From Bacteroidota bacterium (GTDB taxonomy: Bacteria > Bacteroidota > Ignavibacteria > Ignavibacteriales > Melioribacteraceae): a DNA stretch of 5,131 nt. The notes below the pieces were generated by a model. The model saw only the letters and a program-made list of their open reading frames with translations, ran no database searches and was not told where the DNA came from. The stretch is from positions 1 to 5,131 of the forward strand of contig JAJYMU010000140.1 of NCBI GenBank assembly GCA_021786655.1. The letters are read 5' to 3'. Positions 1 to 5,131 of this stretch are shown piece after piece. Position numbers and translations under genes: made by a program. Position 1 is the first letter of the stretch; each line of letters begins with the position of its first letter.

Positions 1-178
1 GCTCGGCATTGCTGTGATAAAAAATCACCTTGTCGCCAATCTTCATTTCGTCGCGAATATAATTCCGGGCTTGATAATTTCTAACCCCGTCCCAATGAGT
101 AGTTTTATTTTTCGTCTTTGCTAGGTCGTCAATTGAAAAAACTCCCGGCTCGGATTTTATTAACCAATATTTTGGCAT
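1..178 (-). CDS. EVE-domain protein (THYN1-like), 5' part only
   Basis: The minus strand from an ATG at 178 gives 59 codons that run off the left edge without a stop. The protein opens MPKYWLIKSEPGVFSIDD and continues with WDGVRNYQARNYIR, MKIGDKVIFYHSNAE. This order (YWLIKSEP, then W-x-GVRNYQARN, then MK-GD-x-x-x-FYHSN) is the hallmark of the EVE domain, a PUA-like fold that includes human THYN1 and small stand-alone bacterial proteins of about 140-160 residues; roughly the first 40% is present here. Family knowledge: EVE domains have an aromatic pocket thought to read modified bases in DNA or RNA; the cellular role of the small bacterial members is poorly known. The start is well supported: AAAGGAAG lies just upstream (about 183-190) and the family usually begins at this Met. 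The gene lies 44 bp downstream of uvrA on the same strand with no visible terminator between, so co-transcription is plausible. Confidence 0.9.
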   Translation of the reverse strand, partial: MPKYWLIKSEPGVFSIDDLAKTKNKTTHWDGVRNYQARNYIRDEMKIGDKVIFYHSNAE

Positions 179-222
179 ATTTCTTCCTTTCAAAAATGGT
201 ATGCAGATTTTATGATTAGCGT

Positions 223-3006
223 CTACTTAAAAAGTGATTTCAAGAATCTCCCCGTATGTGATTTTTCAACCATTGCAATTTCTTCCGGCGTTCCTACGGC
301 AACAACTTCTCCGCCTTTATCTCCGGCTTCCGGTCCTAGATCGATCACGTAATCTGCACATTTAATGATATCGAGATTATGTTCGATGATCACCACGGAG
401 TTTTTGTTTTCAATCAGCATTTGAAAACATTTTAAAAGTTTACTGATGTCGTCAAAATGTAATCCAGTAGTAGGTTCATCGAAAATGAAAAGAGTATGCT
501 GATTTTTTTTCTGCTGTGAAAGATGTAACGCAAGTTTAACGCGCTGCGCCTCACCGCCGGAAAGCGTGGTTGACGGCTGCCCCAGCTTTATGTATCCCAA
601 ACCGACATCGGAAAGAACCTGAAGCAATGAAACGATCTTGCTGTTGTTATGGAAAAACTCGATTGCCTCATCAACAGTCATATCAAGAACTTCAACAATA
701 TTTTTGCCTCGGTAGGTTATCTCTCTTGTTTCTTTTTTGAATCGTGTTCCTTTGCAGTCGTCGCATTCCAAATAAAGATCGGCAAGAAACTGCATTTCAA
801 TTGTGATAGACCCCTCACCTTGGCAAGTTTCGCATCTTCCGCCGGGAACATTGAAAGAAAAATATCCTGGTTTGTAGCCCCGTGCTTTTGCCTGCGGTGT
901 GTTGGCAAAAAGTTCGCGGATGATTTCGTATCCCTTTACATAGCTGATCGGGTTTGAGCGCGGTGATTTGCCGATAGGCGATTGATCAACAATTTCAATT
1001 TCATCAATGTACCGCGCACCTTCAATTGAATCATACTTGCCGAGTTTTGGCGGATTGCCGCCGTTAAGTTTAACAATTCCGCCGTAAAGAATATCATGCA
1101 CCAAAGTTGATTTGCCCGAACCGCTGACGCCGGTTACAACAACAAAATTTTTCAGAGGAAACTCTACCGTAATGTTTTTCAAATTGTTTTCGTGTGCACC
1201 GATAATCTTGATCACTTCGCTCTTGCTTATGCTGCGTTTTGCCGGAAGCGGAATTTCCAATTTGCCGGAAAGATATTTGCCCGTCAGCGACTTTTCATTT
1301 GCCATTATGTCGTCGCATGTGCCTGATGCAATAATTTCTCCGCCGTGAATACCTGCACGCGGACCCATATCGAAAATCAAATCCGATTCTTTCATCATCT
1401 CCGGATCGTGTTCAACAACCAAAACTGTGTTGCCGAGATCGCGTAATGATTTCAATATTCTAATCAGCTTAGCATTATCTCGCGGATGAAGACCGATGGA
1501 AGGTTCATCTAAAACGTAAAGCGTTCCCATTAACGCCGAACCGAGAGAAGTTGCTAAATTAATTCTTTGTGTTTCGCCGCCGGAAAGTGTGCTGCTCAAT
1601 CGATCCAGAGTTAAGTAGCCAAGTCCCACGTCGTTTAGAAAAGTCAATCGTTTTATTATTTCGTCATGAAGTTGTTGAGCCACTGCTTTTTCATAATCTG
1701 TTAAGTGAAGAAGTTTGAAAAAGATCAGCGCTCTTTCAATCGACATTGTAATGACTTCATGAATAGATCTGTCGTCGATCTTAACTTGTAAAGCTTCGCG
1801 GCGCAAACGCGAGCCCCGGCATGCAGCACATAATGTGTATCCGCGGTATTTACTCAGCAGAATCCGTATTCCCATCTTGTAAGTTTTTTCTTCGAGATGT
1901 TTAAAGAATCCGTTGATTCCGTCAAATCCCTTGAATCCTTCCTTCAAAAGAGCAACTTGTTCAGAATCTAATTCCTTGAACGGAATGTTGAGAGGAATTC
2001 TATTATTGTTGTTGCGAATCAGATCGCGCAGATACTTGCTGTGTGTGACAGTTCGCCACGGTGCGACAGCTCCTTCAAGAAGAGTTAAGTTTGGATTCGG
2101 AACTATGAGATCCATTTCGTAGCCCATCGTCTTGCCGAATCCTTGGCAGACGGGACACGCGCCGAACGGATTGTTGAATGAGAAAAATCTCGGCTCCGGT
2201 TCTTCATATCGAATGCCGCAGCATTCGTAAAATCTTGTAAACTTTTTTATCCCGTTCGAATCTGCATTAATAATTGCTAATCTTCCTTCACCTTCTTTGA
2301 ATGCGCCTTCAATCGATTCGGCAAGTGTCTCTCTAACTTTTCCTTTTTTAATTTTGAATCGGTCGAGTACCACAAAGATTTCTTGTTTCGATTTTGGTAG
2401 AGTTTTCGTTTCATTCAGATCAATCAAAGTGTCTTTCAAGAAAATTCTGAAAAAACCTTTCTTGCGGAGAAGGTCGATTTCTTCTTTAACCGTTCTTCCT
2501 TCGTGGAGGTGAATAGGGAAGCCGAGATAAAATTTGTGCTCTTCATTTTGATTTTCCAGCCATTCGGAAACGGTTGCGACGGTATCCTTCTTAACTTCTT
2601 TTCCACAGCTGAAACAAATTGTTCTACCGATGCGGGCATAAAGCAAACGCAGGTAGTCGTAAATTTCAGTACTCGTTCCAACAGTTGAGCGCGGATTCCT
2701 TCCGCCGGTCCGTTGTTCGATCGCAACAGCCGGTGAAATTCCATAAATGAAGTCAACTTCCGGTTTGTTCATTCTTTCAAGAAACTGCCGCGCGTAAGAG
2801 GAGAGACTTTCAACGTAACGCCGCTGTCCTTCCGCGTAAATCGTATCGAACACAAGCGACGACTTTCCGCTCCCGCTCACGCCGGTAAAAACAACCAGCT
2901 TGTTGCGCGGTATTTCCAGCGAAATGTTCTTTAGGTTATGCTGTCGCGCTCCTTGAACAATGATTTTGTTATCCGAGTATAAATTTTTCTTTGGCATATA
3001 TTTCAT
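223..3006 (-). CDS. uvrA: UvrABC system protein A (excinuclease ATPase subunit)
   Basis: UvrA is the DNA-damage sensor of nucleotide excision repair: a cytoplasmic dimeric ABC-type ATPase that scans DNA, loads UvrB at lesions and then leaves. The frame gives 927 residues (E. coli UvrA is 940) and looks complete. In order, numbering from the ATG at 3006: Walker A GVSGSGKSS 42-50; UvrB-binding region about 115-245 with a CxxC at 131/134; first zinc-module region with Cys 262, 263, 284, 287; insertion-domain CxxC 393/396; signature LSGGE 474-478; Walker B YVLDEP 497-502; His 533; second Walker A GVSGSGKST 626-634; C-terminal zinc finger Cys 725, 728, 748, 751; LSGGE 815-819; LFIFDEP 839-845; His 876; stop TAG at 223-225. 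The open frame extends to a TTG at 3054, but that adds residues (FFCKNFLLIIRL) unlike the family. ATG 3006 and ATG 2997 are both credible and neither has a clear Shine-Dalgarno. Oddity: the first zinc module lacks a normal CxxC pair. No LexA-type box is visible upstream. Confidence 0.97.
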   Translation of the reverse strand: MKYMPKKNLYSDNKIIVQGARQHNLKNISLEIPRNKLVVFTGVSGSGKSSLVFDTIYAEGQRRYVESLSSYARQFLERMNKPEVDFIYGISPAVAIEQRTGGRNPRSTVGTSTEIYDYLRLLYARIGRTICFSCGKEVKKDTVATVSEWLENQNEEHKFYLGFPIHLHEGRTVKEEIDLLRKKGFFRIFLKDTLIDLNETKTLPKSKQEIFVVLDRFKIKKGKVRETLAESIEGAFKEGEGRLAIINADSNGIKKFTRFYECCGIRYEEPEPRFFSFNNPFGACPVCQGFGKTMGYEMDLIVPNPNLTLLEGAVAPWRTVTHSKYLRDLIRNNNNRIPLNIPFKELDSEQVALLKEGFKGFDGINGFFKHLEEKTYKMGIRILLSKYRGYTLCAACRGSRLRREALQVKIDDRSIHEVITMSIERALIFFKLLHLTDYEKAVAQQLHDEIIKRLTFLNDVGLGYLTLDRLSSTLSGGETQRINLATSLGSALMGTLYVLDEPSIGLHPRDNAKLIRILKSLRDLGNTVLVVEHDPEMMKESDLIFDMGPRAGIHGGEIIASGTCDDIMANEKSLTGKYLSGKLEIPLPAKRSISKSEVIKIIGAHENNLKNITVEFPLKNFVVVTGVSGSGKSTLVHDILYGGIVKLNGGNPPKLGKYDSIEGARYIDEIEIVDQSPIGKSPRSNPISYVKGYEIIRELFANTPQAKARGYKPGYFSFNVPGGRCETCQGEGSITIEMQFLADLYLECDDCKGTRFKKETREITYRGKNIVEVLDMTVDEAIEFFHNNSKIVSLLQVLSDVGLGYIKLGQPSTTLSGGEAQRVKLALHLSQQKKNQHTLFIFDEPTTGLHFDDISKLLKCFQMLIENKNSVVIIEHNLDIIKCADYVIDLGPEAGDKGGEVVAVGTPEEIAMVEKSHTGRFLKSLFK

Positions 3007-3026
3007 TTCAAATCGTAACCGAATAA

Positions 3027-3195
3027 TTAACAAAAAATTCTTACAGAAAAACAAATTAATGGGCCAACCAACTGTTTTCCAAGATCGGGATTGATCTGCA
3101 GTGATTCCAACGCTTTCTTAATTTTCTTTTTTTTCGGGATATGAAAGAGACCTAATCGATTTTTCAGCAACGGTTGTGTATTCTAACTTCCACAT
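3027..3195 (-). pseudogene. RelE/ParE-family toxin remnant, frameshifted and C-truncated
   Basis: From the ATG at 3195 the minus strand reads MWKLEYTTVAEKSIRSLSY, then PEKKEN and a stop at 3118-3120. Removing one A from the A8 run at 3127-3134 restores a frame that continues KKIKKALESLQINPDLGKQ, then LVGPL (to about 3057), and ends at TAA 3027-3029, about 55 residues in all. The pattern W-K-x-E-Y-T-x-x-A-E-K, then a basic helix K-I-K-K-A-L-E-S-L, then N-P-x-L-G-K-x-L-x-GPL is the typical N-terminal half of RelE/ParE ribonuclease-fold or gyrase-poison toxins (normally about 85-95 residues). The C-terminal strands that follow (usually R-x-G-x-Y-R-x-x-Y) are missing, so it should be inactive even if slippage restored the frame. 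It lies 50 bp downstream of the antitoxin-like gene and has its own Shine-Dalgarno, as expected of a toxin-antitoxin pair. The family call rests on reading by eye, without a profile search. A sequencing error could explain the extra A but not the lost C-terminus. Confidence 0.72.
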
Positions 3196-3200
3196 GTTAA

Positions 3201-3208
3201 CCTTTTTT
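3201..3208 (-). promoter_or_regulatory. Shine-Dalgarno site of the toxin remnant
   Basis: The minus strand carries AAAAAAGG followed by a 5-nt spacer (TTAAC) and the ATG at 3195. The AAGG core at ordinary spacing supports that ATG as the ancestral start of the toxin gene, and shows that the initiation region survives although the reading frame is broken. Confidence 0.55.
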
Positions 3209-3245
3209 GCTGAAAATATAGAAATTGTTTAAGGGCAAACTACTC

Positions 3246-3455
3246 TTAAATTTTCGTTTCCCCTTTTTTACGGATTTGTGTCGCAAAAACATCCTTATGT
3301 GATCTTCGTGTTGCGGTTGGTTCCCTCAATGCTTCGGAAATTGAACGGACGAGCTGCGAATCGGATAATATTTCCAAAGTTTCCTGTAGGCTTTCATATT
3401 CTACTTCACTCATTAGTACCGAAGGTTCTTTTATTTTGATAGTCTTTCTTTCCAT
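3246..3455 (-). CDS. Phd/YefM-like antitoxin, short form
   Basis: This 69-residue frame starts at an ATG ending at 3455 and stops with TAA at 3246-3248. Residues 12-16 SVLMS followed by E-Y-E-S-L-Q-E-T-L-E-I-L-S-D (19-32) match the linker and helix after the DNA-binding part of Phd/YefM antitoxins (often VLMS-x-x-EYESLxETLEILSD). The tail SHKDVF (52-57) matches the common C-terminal SHEEVF that contacts a RelE/ParE toxin. Family members are usually about 80-90 residues; here only 11 residues precede SVLMS instead of about 30-45, so most of the N-terminal dimerisation and DNA-binding region is absent. The missing part is not found upstream: an in-frame TAA occurs five codons before the ATG. 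The toxin remnant lies 50 bp downstream, which supports the assignment. No good Shine-Dalgarno precedes the ATG. It may still be expressed as an orphan, or be a decaying gene with an internal in-frame deletion. Confidence 0.68.
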   Translation of the reverse strand: MERKTIKIKEPSVLMSEVEYESLQETLEILSDSQLVRSISEALREPTATRRSHKDVFATQIRKKGETKI

Positions 3456-3516
3456 AATGTGTCGCTTTGTTTATATAAAAATTAGAATATTAATCTATTA
3501 ATGTAAAGTCCGATGA

Positions 3517-3588
3517 AATTTAGCATGGGTTTGTAATCGGTTCATCAGAATTGGTGAACGCTCAGTTTAGTAAACGACATGCTAAATT
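3517..3588. repeat. 11-bp inverted repeat enclosing a hairpin, in the divergent intergenic region
   Basis: AATTTAGCATG at 3517-3527 is exactly the reverse complement of CATGCTAAATT at 3578-3588, with 50 nt between. Nested inside is GTTCATCAGAATTGGTGAAC (3540-3559), which can form an 8-bp stem with one T-G wobble and a 4-nt loop. The small palindrome GTTTAGTAAAC lies at 3565-3575. The outer right arm ends 2 nt before the ATG at 3591. Possible roles, all inferred: an operator, a structured leader that masks the start of the glycosyltransferase, or a small remnant mobile repeat. No target-site duplication is evident at the edges, and no poly-T tract follows to make it a terminator. Confidence 0.5.
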
Positions 3589-3590
3589 AA

Positions 3591-4658
3591 ATGAAAAAGT
3601 CTATTTTTCATCTATTGATAATCGGTTTCACATTATTGAACAATAAAAACATCAAAAAAATTCTTGTAATTAATACCAAGTATTTGGGCGACTTAATCGT
3701 TTGCACTCCGGCGCTTCGGGCTCTGAAGAAAAGCTTTCCCAATTCATCTATTTCAATTCTTGTTCGACAAGAATACAAAGAGGTTTTGACCGGCAATCCT
3801 AATGTTGATGAGATTATTCCATTCGATTTTTCGACTAAGAAGATTCGTGGTTTGGAAAGACTAAAGCGTGAATGGAAGTTTGTTCGGTATCTTCGTCGAC
3901 AAAAATTTGATGCGGTTATTTCGCTCCAATCCGGCGACAGATATGCGCAATGGTCTTTTCTCACCGGAGCTAAAATTAGAGTGGCGCCAAAAAAGCAGAA
4001 CATGGGTTTTCTTCTAACGGAAAAAGTAGAAGTCTATGAAGACACAATCAGCTACCTAGATTATTATTTGAAAATTGCAGAAACATTCGGTGCATCGGCG
4101 GACGGCAAGCAGACTGAATTTCATCTTGATAATGATTTTAAGGCATGGTTTGAATCATTCATTGGTAAGCACAACGTCAATAGTGATGATCAATTGATCG
4201 GCATTCACGCCGGCGCCAGCGAACCGACGAAAATTTGGCCGCTAGAAAAATTTGAGAACTTGATAGAAAAACTGTTGGCAGATCACAAAGTGAAAATTGT
4301 TTTGTTTGTTGGTCCCGTTGAAAAAAAAATTGTCGAACTTTTTTCACAAATTCAGAACAGCAGAATCATAGTTGCCGATACTTCGGGAAGCATTCAGCAG
4401 CTTGCGTGGCTGATTAACTCGTGCCGGCTTTTTATTGCAAACGACTCCGGCGCGCGACACATTGCCGCAGCGCTAAATGTCCCGTCTATCACTCTGTTCC
4501 CGGAGGATAAAATTTCCTGCTGGAAGTTTTACGAAGAGCTGGGTAATCAACATTTCATCATTGGGAAACGCAACATGTCGGATCCAGCGAATATGTTTTT
4601 AGATTCGATAGAAGTTGATACAGTTTATGAAAAAGTAAGAGAGATCCTTTCGAAATGA
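3591..4658 (+). CDS. Glycosyltransferase family 9 (ADP-heptose:LPS heptosyltransferase-like)
   Basis: Family-9 enzymes (WaaC/WaaF type) are GT-B fold transferases at the inner face of the inner membrane that move heptose from ADP-heptose to lipopolysaccharide core. The 355-residue product shows the family layout: first Rossmann strand KKILVINTKYLGDLIVCTPA (22-41), whose Asp 34 matches the Asp of the G-D motif proposed as general base in WaaC; IGIHAGASEPTKIWPLEKF (203-221), with Lys 214 in the nucleotide-binding loop; and ANDSGARHIAAALNVPSITLF (from 283), with Asp 285 as the donor-binding Asp. The family more often has SGPMH or TGLSH where this has SGARH. The sugar and acceptor cannot be told from sequence. 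The family core starts only at about residue 22; the preceding 21 residues (MKKSIFHLLIIGFTLL...) are an unusual hydrophobic extension, so a TTG start at 3636 is an alternative. No Shine-Dalgarno supports ATG 3591. It overlaps the next gene by ATGA. Confidence 0.93.
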   Translation: MKKSIFHLLIIGFTLLNNKNIKKILVINTKYLGDLIVCTPALRALKKSFPNSSISILVRQEYKEVLTGNPNVDEIIPFDFSTKKIRGLERLKREWKFVRYLRRQKFDAVISLQSGDRYAQWSFLTGAKIRVAPKKQNMGFLLTEKVEVYEDTISYLDYYLKIAETFGASADGKQTEFHLDNDFKAWFESFIGKHNVNSDDQLIGIHAGASEPTKIWPLEKFENLIEKLLADHKVKIVLFVGPVEKKIVELFSQIQNSRIIVADTSGSIQQLAWLINSCRLFIANDSGARHIAAALNVPSITLFPEDKISCWKFYEELGNQHFIIGKRNMSDPANMFLDSIEVDTVYEKVREILSK

Positions 4659-5131
4659 AAATTGAGAATCCGAAAAATATTTTGATCATAAAATGGGGCG
4701 CACTCGGCGACATCATCATGGGCACATCTGCAATACGCTCGGTGAAAGAACATTTCCCAAAAGCGAAAGTTACTCTGCTTTCAAATAGTTTGATAAATCA
4801 AATCATTCCTGCCGGATCGATTGTGGATGAGATTTTAATTTATGACGAGAAAAAATATTCTGGGTTCAAATCGCTAATCGAGCTTCTCAAAATTGTTTTT
4901 GAATTGAGGAAGCGAAAATTTGACCTTGCAGTAAACTTGCGCTGGACATCCGACAGATGCGCGGTGCTAACTTACCTCAGCGGTGCGAAAAATCGTGTGA
5001 GTTCCGGTCCGCATGGATTGATGCAGCTTTACAATATCCGCATCCCGCATCCGGTCGGAAGATACCACGAGATTCACCGTAATCTTGATATAGTAAAAGC
5101 AGTTGAAGTAAAAGTGAATGATGAAACTCCG
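4655..5131 (+). CDS. Second glycosyltransferase family 9 (heptosyltransferase-like), 5' part only
   Basis: The ATG at 4655 shares its ATGA with the stop of the preceding gene, giving a 4-bp overlap typical of translational coupling. The frame stays open for 159 codons to the right edge. The product begins MKIENPKNILIIKWGALGDI, with Asp 19 in the LGD motif, followed by an alpha/beta pattern with a S-A-I-R-S-V-K-E-H-F-P helix and V-D-E-I-L-I-Y-D strand. This is the N-terminal Rossmann half of family-9 transferases; later N-L-R-W-T-S-D-R, SGAKNRVSSGP and an H-E-I-H-R-N-L-D segment also fit the family. The C-terminal donor-binding domain lies outside the window. It is only distantly similar to the upstream copy, so the two probably add different sugars or act at different positions in the same glycan, as in LPS core operons. 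That division of labour is inference. Confidence 0.93.
   Translation, partial: MKIENPKNILIIKWGALGDIIMGTSAIRSVKEHFPKAKVTLLSNSLINQIIPAGSIVDEILIYDEKKYSGFKSLIELLKIVFELRKRKFDLAVNLRWTSDRCAVLTYLSGAKNRVSSGPHGLMQLYNIRIPHPVGRYHEIHRNLDIVKAVEVKVNDETP

Noticed and set aside
2436..2756. A 106-codon open frame on the minus strand inside uvrA
   Set aside because: It overlaps the certain uvrA reading frame, its product resembles no known family, and it has no start signal of its own.
3007..3054. N-terminal extension of uvrA to a TTG at 3054
   Set aside because: The added residues do not match UvrA N-termini, no Shine-Dalgarno precedes the TTG, and this DNA directly abuts and partly overlaps the toxin remnant.
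3007..3120. LexA/SOS box or a promoter in front of uvrA
   Set aside because: I looked for CTGT-N8-ACAG and Gram-positive SOS patterns and saw none. A TTAATTTG at 3052-3059 only loosely resembles a Bacteroidota -7 element, without a well-placed partner.
3228..3250. Small inverted repeat TTTAAG/CTTAAA around the antitoxin stop
   Set aside because: The arms are only 6 bp and AT-rich, with an 11-nt loop and no T-run, too weak for a terminator.
3489..3502. Tandem ATTAAT hexamers as an antitoxin operator
   Set aside because: Short palindromes like this are common in AT-rich DNA, and nothing else supports binding.
3608..4003. A 131-codon open frame antisense to the first glycosyltransferase
   Set aside because: The sense strand has clear family-9 motifs; the antisense product has no recognisable pattern.
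1..5131. CRISPR array, tRNA or rRNA gene, or complete insertion sequence
   Set aside because: No regularly spaced repeats, cloverleaf-like segments, rRNA signatures or transposase motifs were seen on either strand.

Overview
This window looks like ordinary chromosomal DNA from a moderately AT-rich Gram-negative bacterium. Two tandem family-9 glycosyltransferases of the LPS heptosyltransferase type imply an outer membrane. Shine-Dalgarno signals are weak or absent at several starts, and the UvrA sequence (for example FSFNNPFGACPVCQGFG) has a Bacteroidota/Ignavibacteria-like feel. That placement is an impression from reading the sequence, not a phylogenetic result.

Layout. The left half is read on the minus strand: the 5' part of an EVE-domain gene (1-178, running off the left edge) lies 44 bp downstream of a complete uvrA (223-3006), the damage-recognition ATPase of nucleotide excision repair. 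Upstream of uvrA, still on the minus strand, is a decayed type II toxin-antitoxin locus. It has a short Phd/YefM-like antitoxin reading frame (3246-3455) and, in what looks like empty intergenic DNA (about 3027-3195), a recognisable N-terminal half of a RelE/ParE-family toxin. The toxin is broken by one extra A in an A8 run and has lost its C-terminal half next to the uvrA start.

The right part is read on the plus strand. A 135-bp divergent region (3456-3590) holds an 11-bp perfect inverted repeat enclosing a smaller hairpin. Two family-9 glycosyltransferase genes follow (3591-4658, and 4655 to beyond the right edge), overlapping by ATGA and therefore probably translationally coupled. They most likely add sugars to lipopolysaccharide core or a similar surface glycan.

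How the genes relate. uvrA and the EVE gene may be co-transcribed, and both deal with altered nucleic acids, but a functional link is inference only. The glycosyltransferases form a separate surface-polysaccharide operon. I found no convincing new multi-gene system. The most interesting item is the hidden, frameshifted toxin remnant beside its short antitoxin.
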